64,000 nt of DNA. Origin: Archangium lipolyticum. Its GTDB lineage: Bacteria > Myxococcota > Myxococcia > Myxococcales > Myxococcaceae. The stretch is from the NCBI RefSeq assembly GCF_024623785.1, contig NZ_JANKBZ010000001.1:558001-622000 (forward strand), written 5' to 3'. Position numbers and translations under genes: made by a program. Position 1 is the first letter of the stretch. Every line of letters begins with the position of its first letter. Positions 35,202 to 42,717 of this stretch are shown in pieces. The notes below the pieces were generated by a model, which was given only the letters and a program-made list of their open reading frames with translations, had not been told where the DNA came from and did not search any database.

Positions 35202-35292
35202 GAAGAGACCTCGCGATGGACCGGACACACGGCGATTCCGGGCCGGATGAAAAGGGCGCCCATACTCTCATTGCAGTTTCCGCGACACACGC
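35181..35292. repeat. Imperfect direct repeat, copy A
   Basis: About 112 bases that match 36729-36849 in long runs (GACCTCGCGATGG, GGACACACGGCGA, GCCGGATGAAAAG, GCGACACACGC). It contains the 5' leader and first codons of the exported FG-GAP-like gene. Confidence 0.75.
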
Positions 35293-35408
35293 ACCTTTTC
35301 CTGGAGGGAAGGAGCATGCAGGAGAGCCTTGACACGATTGGAGTAGAGAGTTCTTCTTTTGTAAGTTCTGCACAGTGCCGCGATGCATGACCGAAATGGG
35401 AGTCGAAT

Positions 35409-36674
35409 TTGACTAGGCGCCGCAATCCGTTCAATCCACTTTCGGATTTCATTGGGCTTGGGAACTCCTTCAGGATTCCCTCCAGTCTCGGCATCATCAA
35501 CGACCTGCACAAGACCCTGGCCGTAAGCTCCTTCAGGATTCCCTCCAGTCTCGGCATCATCAACGACCTGCACAAGACCCTGGCCGTAAGCTCCTTCCGG
35601 AACCTCTCAGGTCTCAGCTTCATCAACGACCTGCAAAAAGCTCTGGCTGGAAATTCATTCCGGAATCTCTCAGGTCTCAGCTTCATCAACGACCTGCAAA
35701 AAAATCTAGCCGGAAATGTCTTTCAGAACGTCTCTGGTCTCGGCATCATCAACGACCTGCAACGTGCTTCGTTGCCTTCTCACGTCAGGCTGCTACCAGT
35801 CATTGAGCACAGTATTGCATCTACGCTGCACAGTGCTTTTCAGCCCTCAGCATTTTCAGAGCAGTTCCGACTGCTGTTCTCGGCTGCCAAATCACTGGCT
35901 GAAACTCATTCTCTCAGCACACTCGGATCAACTATCGCAGCGGTAGGATTGGCTGGCAAGTTCGATCTATCGACTATCGGTGCAGCAGTAGCAGCAGCCG
36001 AGCTAGTAGTGGCCAAAGCTGATGAACCGGATGAGTTGGAACAAATCCGGGAAGAGTCGATTTTGGTCGATACTGTTGCTGATGTCCAGACACTCTCGCA
36101 GCAAGCAGGGGAAACTTCAGAAGCTGAGTTTCAGCAGAAGCTTATTACAGCAATCGAAACCGTTCTCTCAAAGACCGAAAGCCGGCTCTCTGCCGCAAGG
36201 TCATCCCCAGAGCGCATATCGCTTGTGAATTGGATCGGTCTTATGTTGGCCGTTCTCTCTTTTTTGAGTTCGTCTCTTCAAAACTATCAAAACTATCTGG
36301 CGTATGATTTTTCCAAAAAATCGGTCGCCAGCAGCGATCAACCATCAACCCCCCAACGACCTGAAACCGAACAGCCGAACGAGACTCAACTGGAAGAGTT
36401 AAAACGAATGAATGCTGCGATAGAGAAAATGGCGGATCAACTGCTCGCAATTGAGAAAGAGCAGGTCAGCCTCTATCTCGTTGAGCGGCAAACACGCCTC
36501 TTGTCAGGCACTTCCACCAAGGCCGACAAATTGGCGGAATTGTATCCGAACCAAATTGTCACGGTAGTCGAGCGGAAGCATAAGTGGCTCAAGGTACAGT
36601 ACTACGACCACCTGCTCGAAGAGATTCGGGAGGGATGGGTAATGAAGAAGTATTTGCGCAGGTTGGAGAAATAA
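35409..36674 (+). CDS. Tandem-repeat, single-TM, SH3-like protein
   Basis: A 421-residue protein I do not recognise. TTG 35409 has GGGAG about six bases upstream. Residues 19-123 are five 21-residue repeats (SFRxxSGLxxINDLQKxLAxN pattern). Then follow a mostly helical region (EQFRLLFSAAKSLAETHS, LITAIETVLSKTESRL), one transmembrane segment near 270-290 (LVNWIGLMLAVLSFLSSS), a charged stalk (ETQLEELKRMNAAIEKMADQ) and a C-terminal bacterial SH3-like domain near 352-418 (GWVMKKYLRRLEK). Its DNA is AT-richer than neighbours and codon bias is weaker, which suggests recent transfer. It is flanked by direct repeats A and B. Confidence 0.7.
   Translation: MTRRRNPFNPLSDFIGLGNSFRIPSSLGIINDLHKTLAVSSFRIPSSLGIINDLHKTLAVSSFRNLSGLSFINDLQKALAGNSFRNLSGLSFINDLQKNLAGNVFQNVSGLGIINDLQRASLPSHVRLLPVIEHSIASTLHSAFQPSAFSEQFRLLFSAAKSLAETHSLSTLGSTIAAVGLAGKFDLSTIGAAVAAAELVVAKADEPDELEQIREESILVDTVADVQTLSQQAGETSEAEFQQKLITAIETVLSKTESRLSAARSSPERISLVNWIGLMLAVLSFLSSSLQNYQNYLAYDFSKKSVASSDQPSTPQRPETEQPNETQLEELKRMNAAIEKMADQLLAIEKEQVSLYLVERQTRLLSGTSTKADKLAELYPNQIVTVVERKHKWLKVQYYDHLLEEIREGWVMKKYLRRLEK
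35463..35777 (+). repeat. Five 63-bp in-frame tandem repeats
   Basis: Units start at 35463, 35526, 35589, 35652 and 35715. The first two are identical apart from the first codon; units 3 and 4 are nearly identical. Each encodes 21 residues with the INDLxK core. Recent expansion of an internal coding repeat. Confidence 0.9.
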
Positions 36675-36728
36675 CAGTCCAGTCAACCGAAGGTAAAAAT
36701 TGAGTTGGAGCAATGCTCCCTCTTTCAG

Positions 36729-36849
36729 GGTAGGCACTGTCCTCTTCAAGAAGGGACCTCGCGATGGCCCGGGCCCTGCGGACACACGGCGAGTCCGAGC
36801 CGGATGAAAAGAGCGGGCACCTTCGTAGCACGGACTCCGCGACACACGC
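36729..36849. repeat. Imperfect direct repeat, copy B
   Basis: Second copy of the 35181-35292 segment, 121 bases, with a ~9-12-base insertion around GGGCCCTGC. On the minus strand it would encode a peptide like GPSRGPFLKRTVPTL, resembling the start region of the 34485-35201 gene (GPSRGLFLRTQVPAL); the rest of a second gene is absent. Confidence 0.75.
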
Positions 36850-36851
36850 GG

Positions 36852-39800
36852 CTAGTTGCCGGCCCGGGCCAGCTCGGCCTCGGTGCGCACCAGATCAACG
36901 GCCGCACCGAGCCGTTGGAAGATCTCCCTGGCGAGAGAGAGGTGGACCTTGCGCTCTGGAACTGCCGGGGCCAGATGCCGCCCCAGCTCGAGCCGAGCCC
37001 TTCCTTCCTCGTAGGGCATCGCTAGTTCCACGGCGCGCTCGGCGCAGCGCCGCCAGGTACGCAGCGCCACCTCGGTCCGCCCCGAGAGCCAGGCCTCCTG
37101 CCCGTCACAGAGCAGGGAGAACGGCTGGGCGAACGCGAAGGCCCGGGTGTAGGCCCGCAGGAGCTTGCAGGAATCCCTCGCCGCCCGCACCAACTCCCCT
37201 GTTCCATCGGCCTGGCCACCCGTCACCCGCTCCCACTCCGACAGGTAGACCTCGGCGACCACGCGTACCCCGCCGAGGAGGAGGCAGTTCACCGGCTTCG
37301 TGCCCTTGATCAGCGCCAGACTCCTGGCCGCCAGCGCGAGCGCGCGCTCCCGCTGCCCGCCATGCAGCAGCGCCAGGGCCATCGAGCCGTAGAGCAGAAT
37401 TTTCTCCGTGGCGCTCGCATGGGACTCGAACCAGGGCAGCACCTGCTCCAGCTCGCGGAGGACTTCCGCGGTACGGCCCAGACGAACGAGACAGCGCGCC
37501 CGCAACATCGGTCCCCAATACAAGGTCTGCACGGCATTGCGCTTCCGTGCGGAGAGCTCGAGCTCGTGCGAGATCTCGACACCTCGACGGAAACCGCCCT
37601 GATAGTAGAGCGCGTTCAAGAGCATGCTGCAGCCCTGCTCGAACTGGCGGAAATCCCCGGCGGTGCTGGCGAGCCCCCGGGCCTGTTCCGCCCAGTCCTC
37701 CGCCTCCCGCCAGCGCGCTTGACTGATGCCACAGACCACACGACGCACCAGCACGTAGATCAAGCTGTCCGTACTTCCCACTCGACTGGCCGTGCTCACG
37801 GCCCGCTCGCACCAGTCGTCCACCATCGACCGCGGGAAAGGGAGGGCGTTCAGGATCGTCGCCAGGATGATGTAGGCACGCGCCAGGTCCGGCGAAGGTC
37901 CCGCGGGCTCCAGCAGGTTGACCAGCCGGAGTGTCGACCAGAGCGCGCGTAGGGCATCCGGCCGGAAGAAGTAGATCTCGCTGAGTCTCGTCGTCAGGTG
38001 CCCGGCCTCGATACGCGACTCGCGGCGCTCGGGCGACTTCTCCTCGAAGGACTCGGGCGTGGCCGCCTGCGCGAGCCGCACGAGCAGCTCACGTGCGAGG
38101 CTCAGTCTCCAGGCCAGGATGCTCCCGGGCAGCGGCCAACCCAGGTTCGCCAGGGCCTGCCCGGTATGCGTGACGCAGGAGGCCATGTCGCCGATGAGAT
38201 AGGAGGCCTCCGCCAGCCGCCCCTCCAGGTGGCCGATGTGGCGTGCCCGCTCGGCGCTCGCCCGGGCGATCTCCAGGGCTCGCTGGAAGTAAGGGAGGGC
38301 CGCATGGCAGGCATAGACGGACATGGCCTGCTCTCCGGCCCGCTCCGCATAATGTGCCTCCCGCTCCGTGTCACCCGCCTGGCCCCAGTGGTGGGCGAGC
38401 GCCGCCAGCCACTCGGACGCGTGGGGGTGCGCGGCCTCGATGGAGAGGGCAGCCCGGCGGTGCTGCTCCCGCGCCTTCTCGCCCGGCAGGCTGGCCAGCA
38501 TGCCCTCGCGCAGCTTGTCGTGGGCGAACCGCCACCGCCCATCCGCGAAGTCCAGCACCGCGGCGCTCGCGCAGTCCTCCAACCACCGCTCCAGGTCCAC
38601 CTCGAGCGCGCTGGCCTTCAACACTTCCAGGTCCAGGTGGCGGCCCACCACCGCAGCGAGCCGCAACAGCTCGCGCGCTGAAGCCGGCACCTTGTCCAGC
38701 CGCCGCTGGATGATCTGCCGCACGCCTCCGGCGAAGACCCGCTCAGGCAGTGGCGCGGCACCGATCCGATCCAATTGCCCAGCCTCCTCCGCCAGCGCGC
38801 GCACCACCTCCACCAGGAAGAAGGGATTGCCCTCCGTCTCCCGCCGCAGCAGCTCCAGCACCTGGGGCACGCGGCCCGCCTCGCCGATCATCGACTCGCT
38901 CAAGCGCGCCATCTCCTCCTCCCCGAGCCGTGGCACGCTCAGCACCCGCATGGCCGGCAGTTCCTGGGGGAGCCCGGGACTCTCGTCATCGCGGTACGTG
39001 GCCACCACCAGCAGCGGCAGCGCTCCCGCACGCGCGGACAGCCGCGCCAGCAGCCGCTTGGACTCGGCCCGCCCCCACTGCTGGTCCTCGAGAATCAACA
39101 AGGTCGGCTGGCCGATCCGCTCGAAGAGCGCCTCCACCACGCTCATCAGACGCTCCTGGGCGATGTCACCGGAGACCTCCGGCGCTTTCGGCACCGGCCG
39201 CAGCAACAGCGCCTCCATGTTCGGCACCAGGGGCTCGAGCACACTGGCCTCGAAGTCGCTCGGCTCGGTCAGCAGCGCCAGCCAGGGCAGCACCGGCCGG
39301 AAATCCTCATACGGGCTGCCTCCGCTGCTGACGGCCTGGCCACTCAGCACCACGGCCCCACGCACCAGTGCCAGCGTGCGCAGCTCCTCCACCAGCCGCG
39401 ACTTGCCCACCCCGCTCTCCCCGCCCACCAGCCACGCCTCGCCGTGGCCGACCAACGCTCGCGCCAGCGCCTGCTCCAGCAGTTGCCGCTCGCGCGTCCT
39501 GCCCACGAAGCGTGCCGCTCGCAGGTAGCTCTCACGCGTGGCCGAGGTCTCGAGCTGCACCCGCTGGCCGACCATCTCCCACAGATCCCTCAGCACCTCC
39601 TCTGCGCGCTGGTAGCGCTCGCGCCGGTCCACCGCCACCAGCCGTTGGAGTATCGCCGCCAGGCGCGGCTCCGAGGCCCTGTCCCCCGCCAGCATGCGCT
39701 GCGCCATCACCCCCACGCTGTACAGGTCCGAGGCCTCCGAGACCGGCTCGCCCTGGAAGATCTCGGGCGCCACGTACCCCGGCGTGCCCGCCGCGCCCCC

Positions 39801-40373
39801 GCGCGGCGCACCTCCTCGCTCGTGCGCCATGGCCAGACCGAAGTCCAGCACCTTCACCTGCCCGTCCACCACCAGCACGTTGGCTGGTTTCAGGTCCCGG
39901 TGGATGAAGCCCCGGCGGTGCATGTACGCGAGCGCCCGCAGCAACTGCACCAGCAGGTCGATCCGCACCAGCGCGGGCTGGTCCCGCCCCGCCTCCATCA
40001 ACGTCTTCGCCCCCACCAGCAGTTCCATGGTGAGGAAGGGCCGCAACTCCTCGTCGAACCCGTAGTCCAGCACGTGGATGACGTGGGGGTGGCGCAGGGA
40101 AGTGAGCGCCTCGAACTCAGCGGCCAGATCCCGAGCCAGCTCACGCGAGATGGTGGCCGTGGTCTCATCTTCGGAGGTCCCCTGCTCCAGGTCCGCCAGG
40201 GAGCGATGCAGCCGTTTGAGGGCAACGCACCCGCCCAGCCGATCCAGGGCACGGTACACGGTGCCCATGCCTCCGCGGCCGACGACGTCCAGGAGCTGGT
40301 AGCGGCGGCCCACCAGTGAGCCCCGCGCGCTGCCTCCCGTGACCACCACCCTCTCGGTCCCCACGTGCCGCAT
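36852..40373 (-). CDS. Ser/Thr protein kinase fused to an AAA ATPase and helical repeats (PknK-like)
   Basis: A 1173-residue cytoplasmic protein. The N-terminal kinase (about 24-285) has the glycine loop VGRGGMGTVYRA, CVALKRL lysine, HRDLKPANVLV catalytic loop and LDFGLAM. Next is an AAA_16-type ATPase, about residue 310-700, with Walker A LVGGESGVGKSRLVEEL and an ATYRDDE sensor region. The rest (about 700-1173) is TPR-like helical repeats. This architecture (as in PknK-like regulators) usually integrates signals in transcription or secretion. The gene is divergent from the VgrG-like operon and may regulate it, as PpkA does in other T6SS. No membrane segment is seen. Confidence 0.88.
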   Translation of the reverse strand: MRHVGTERVVVTGGSARGSLVGRRYQLLDVVGRGGMGTVYRALDRLGGCVALKRLHRSLADLEQGTSEDETTATISRELARDLAAEFEALTSLRHPHVIHVLDYGFDEELRPFLTMELLVGAKTLMEAGRDQPALVRIDLLVQLLRALAYMHRRGFIHRDLKPANVLVVDGQVKVLDFGLAMAHERGGAPRGGAAGTPGYVAPEIFQGEPVSEASDLYSVGVMAQRMLAGDRASEPRLAAILQRLVAVDRRERYQRAEEVLRDLWEMVGQRVQLETSATRESYLRAARFVGRTRERQLLEQALARALVGHGEAWLVGGESGVGKSRLVEELRTLALVRGAVVLSGQAVSSGGSPYEDFRPVLPWLALLTEPSDFEASVLEPLVPNMEALLLRPVPKAPEVSGDIAQERLMSVVEALFERIGQPTLLILEDQQWGRAESKRLLARLSARAGALPLLVVATYRDDESPGLPQELPAMRVLSVPRLGEEEMARLSESMIGEAGRVPQVLELLRRETEGNPFFLVEVVRALAEEAGQLDRIGAAPLPERVFAGGVRQIIQRRLDKVPASARELLRLAAVVGRHLDLEVLKASALEVDLERWLEDCASAAVLDFADGRWRFAHDKLREGMLASLPGEKAREQHRRAALSIEAAHPHASEWLAALAHHWGQAGDTEREAHYAERAGEQAMSVYACHAALPYFQRALEIARASAERARHIGHLEGRLAEASYLIGDMASCVTHTGQALANLGWPLPGSILAWRLSLARELLVRLAQAATPESFEEKSPERRESRIEAGHLTTRLSEIYFFRPDALRALWSTLRLVNLLEPAGPSPDLARAYIILATILNALPFPRSMVDDWCERAVSTASRVGSTDSLIYVLVRRVVCGISQARWREAEDWAEQARGLASTAGDFRQFEQGCSMLLNALYYQGGFRRGVEISHELELSARKRNAVQTLYWGPMLRARCLVRLGRTAEVLRELEQVLPWFESHASATEKILLYGSMALALLHGGQRERALALAARSLALIKGTKPVNCLLLGGVRVVAEVYLSEWERVTGGQADGTGELVRAARDSCKLLRAYTRAFAFAQPFSLLCDGQEAWLSGRTEVALRTWRRCAERAVELAMPYEEGRARLELGRHLAPAVPERKVHLSLAREIFQRLGAAVDLVRTEAELARAGN

Positions 40374-40532
40374 ACGTCTCCCACGTCAGGCTCCCGGCCT
40401 CTGGCCAGGAGTCTTCTCATCCGGGATGCATTGTCGCGATACGGTCACCCATTCTACCGGACCGCTGCTCCCTGGCTCGCTCATTCCCGGGGTGCTGGGG
40501 CGGACCGGGCGGAGATATGAGAGGATGGCCCG

Positions 40533-42464
40533 GTGACGACGGCATTCCATGAGGAGCTGAAGCTCGAGCTGACGCTCACCATTGGCGGCAAGTCCTTCTC
40601 CATTCCGGGCGGACAGGTGAAGCACGTGTCCGCGCGCCTGGCCAACCACGGCTTCACGGCCTCGGTCTCCTTCTGGACCGCGCTGGAGAAGAAGGACGCG
40701 CCGCTCTTCACCGCCTTCCAGAAACCGGACCTGGTCCAGGTGCGGCTGGCCGTGAGCGCGGTGGACCCCGAGCTCGGCTCGCCGCCCGCGCCAATCGTGT
40801 TGCAGGGGCTCGCCCGGAGCCGCCGCCTCGTGGCGGAGACGCACGGGGGCCTCAAGGGCACCGAGCGCGTCTTCCGCAACTACACCCTCGAATTCGCCGA
40901 CGCCGCCCAGGTGCTCTGGCGCCAGCACCGCCCCGTCGAGCTGCACACCGACATCTCGATGGCGGAGATCATCGACGCGCACAAGGCCAGTCTCCAGATC
41001 AACCAGGACTGGGCGGTGCTTCGGCAGAAGATGCCGATGCTGTGCCTCGCGCTGGGCGCGGATGCCCCGGGGGTCAGCTTCTACGACTTCATCCTCTGGT
41101 ACGTGGACGCGAACAACGGCATCTGGGGCTACGACAACCAGAAGAACGAATACCTGCTGGCCGACAGCAAGCCCTCGTCGGGCACGGTGGCCCCGCTGGA
41201 CCGGCTCCGGGTGGCGGACGTGCGGGCGCAGCTGCCGCCGACGATCCGCCACGGCACGCGCGTGCTCAACGCCCTGGCCAACGGGCCCACCACCACGCCG
41301 ATCGAACAAAAACAAGCCATCGCGGGCGTGTCCCACGACGTGATGCTGCGCACGCCCATCACCGCACAGGCCGAGCAACGGCAGAAGCTGGAGAAGACCC
41401 GCCTGCAGGTGCGTCAGCGGCAGCTCCAGGTGTCCTTCAACCGGTTCCCCTCGGTGGACGTGTTCCCCGGTGCGCAGCTGCGCCTGGAGGGCCCGCACTG
41501 GCCCTCCTCATTCACGGGGCGCGATGAGGACCATCGGGTGCTCGAGCTGAACCTGGAGGCCCACGCCGAGCGCGACAGCCAGCACGACGAGCAGCAGAAC
41601 ACGGTCGCCAGCTACCAGGTGCTCCTGTCGGCCCGGCTGGAGCCCTCCTCCGAGCCGCTGGCCACCCTGCCGCCCTACCGCACTCCGCGCTACCCCATCC
41701 ACGTCGAGGGCCTGGTGCACAGCCCGGGTGGAGAAGCCCCGGACAGGCGCTACCTCATCGTGGACGACGAGAAGACGTCCCTCTCCTACTTCCGGATGAC
41801 GGTGCCGCTGTGGAACCAGACGGTGAGCGTGCCCGCCGAGCCCATCCACTTCCCGGGGCACTTCTTCTTTCCGCCGTACAAGAACACGCGGGTGCTGGTG
41901 GAGCTGCACTTCGACCGGGCCGATCTGATCCGCTTCCTCGACTGGAAGGAGGGCGTGCGGACGCCGCAGGACGGCCAGGGCGATCAGATATTGCTGGGCT
42001 GGAACAAGACGAGCCAGACAGCCTTCACCCATGACTTCCAGGAGGACAATCCGGTGTGGCGCATGCACCGCACCTCCGGGGGAGACACGCAGATCATCCG
42101 CATGGGGGAAGGGCATCTCTTCATCCAGGTGAAGGAGACACCAGCGGGCGGTCCACCCACTCCCACCTACGATGTCTCTCCGCAGGTGCAGGCGGCCAAG
42201 GCGGACCTGTCGGCGTCCGTGGGAGGAGCCATCGGGGAGACCTCGGCGGCCTACCAGGGCGCGATGACCGCGGTACGTGCGAAGATGAAGAGCGCCCAGG
42301 CGGAGGTGAAGGGGGCGCTGGGCGGGGCCAGGGCGGAGGTAGGGGCCAAGGTGGCGGAGGCCAAGAGTGGAATGCAGGGGGCGATGTCGCGGCTCTCCGA
42401 GGGAGTGGGCAAGCTCTCGGGCACGGCCGAGTCGGCCAAGGCAGCGCTCCAGAAGCTGAAGTGA
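40533..42464 (+). CDS. VgrG-like spike with a helical tail instead of a needle
   Basis: A 643-residue paralogue of the T6SS VgrG at 52.6-54.2 kb. Shared blocks are LTLTIGGKSFSIPGG, LWRQHRPVELHTDIS, SFYDFILWYVDA, PIEQKQAIAGVSHDVML and HFFFPPYKNTRVLVELHF (gp27- and OB-like domains). After HLFIQVKE (about residue 535) the beta-helix needle expected of VgrG is missing; instead about 100 residues are an Ala-rich helical region (KADLSASVGGAIGE, AEVKGALGGARAEVGAKVAE). The GTG 40533 has GAGG eight bases upstream. It begins an operon with two coiled-coil genes. Possibly a specialised spike or a T6SS-associated cargo carrier. Confidence 0.78.
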   Translation: MTTAFHEELKLELTLTIGGKSFSIPGGQVKHVSARLANHGFTASVSFWTALEKKDAPLFTAFQKPDLVQVRLAVSAVDPELGSPPAPIVLQGLARSRRLVAETHGGLKGTERVFRNYTLEFADAAQVLWRQHRPVELHTDISMAEIIDAHKASLQINQDWAVLRQKMPMLCLALGADAPGVSFYDFILWYVDANNGIWGYDNQKNEYLLADSKPSSGTVAPLDRLRVADVRAQLPPTIRHGTRVLNALANGPTTTPIEQKQAIAGVSHDVMLRTPITAQAEQRQKLEKTRLQVRQRQLQVSFNRFPSVDVFPGAQLRLEGPHWPSSFTGRDEDHRVLELNLEAHAERDSQHDEQQNTVASYQVLLSARLEPSSEPLATLPPYRTPRYPIHVEGLVHSPGGEAPDRRYLIVDDEKTSLSYFRMTVPLWNQTVSVPAEPIHFPGHFFFPPYKNTRVLVELHFDRADLIRFLDWKEGVRTPQDGQGDQILLGWNKTSQTAFTHDFQEDNPVWRMHRTSGGDTQIIRMGEGHLFIQVKETPAGGPPTPTYDVSPQVQAAKADLSASVGGAIGETSAAYQGAMTAVRAKMKSAQAEVKGALGGARAEVGAKVAEAKSGMQGAMSRLSEGVGKLSGTAESAKAALQKLK

Positions 42465-42492
42465 GCAACGAACCGGGGGACGGAGCAGACCC

Positions 42493-42717
42493 ATGCAGGA
42501 ACTGCGCGGCAAGCTGGCGGAGCTTCGCGGAGAACTGGAGTCCTTCAGCACGGGCGTGGTGGCCCGGGTGAAGCCGATTCGGGACGAGGTCGAGACGCTG
42601 GCGGGGAAGATCGAATCGGCCCTGGCGGCCCTGCGCCCCGAGGTGGAGAAGGTGGGCGGGGAGCTGTCGCAGAAGATCGATTCGCTGGACGCCGAGCTGG
42701 CGAAGATGGAGCCCTGA
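42493..42717 (+). CDS. Short coiled-coil protein of the spike operon
   Basis: A 74-residue, almost fully helical protein with heptad-like spacing (LRGKLAELRGELESF, VETLAGKIESALAALRPEV, LDAELAKMEP). The ATG 42493 has a GGGG-type site upstream and lies 28 bases past the VgrG-like stop; its TGA is immediately followed by the GTG of the next gene. Codon bias is good. No family recognised; from context, probably a structural or adaptor part of the same spike module. Confidence 0.75.
   Translation: MQELRGKLAELRGELESFSTGVVARVKPIRDEVETLAGKIESALAALRPEVEKVGGELSQKIDSLDAELAKMEP

Noticed and set aside
35198-35689. Reverse-strand ORFs with repeated RPERFR peptides opposite the tandem-repeat gene
   Set aside because: They are only the antisense reading of the 63-bp repeats; no start or ribosome site of their own.
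35463-35777. Regular 63-bp repeats as a CRISPR array
   Set aside because: The units are contiguous, in frame, have no spacers, and encode similar peptides.
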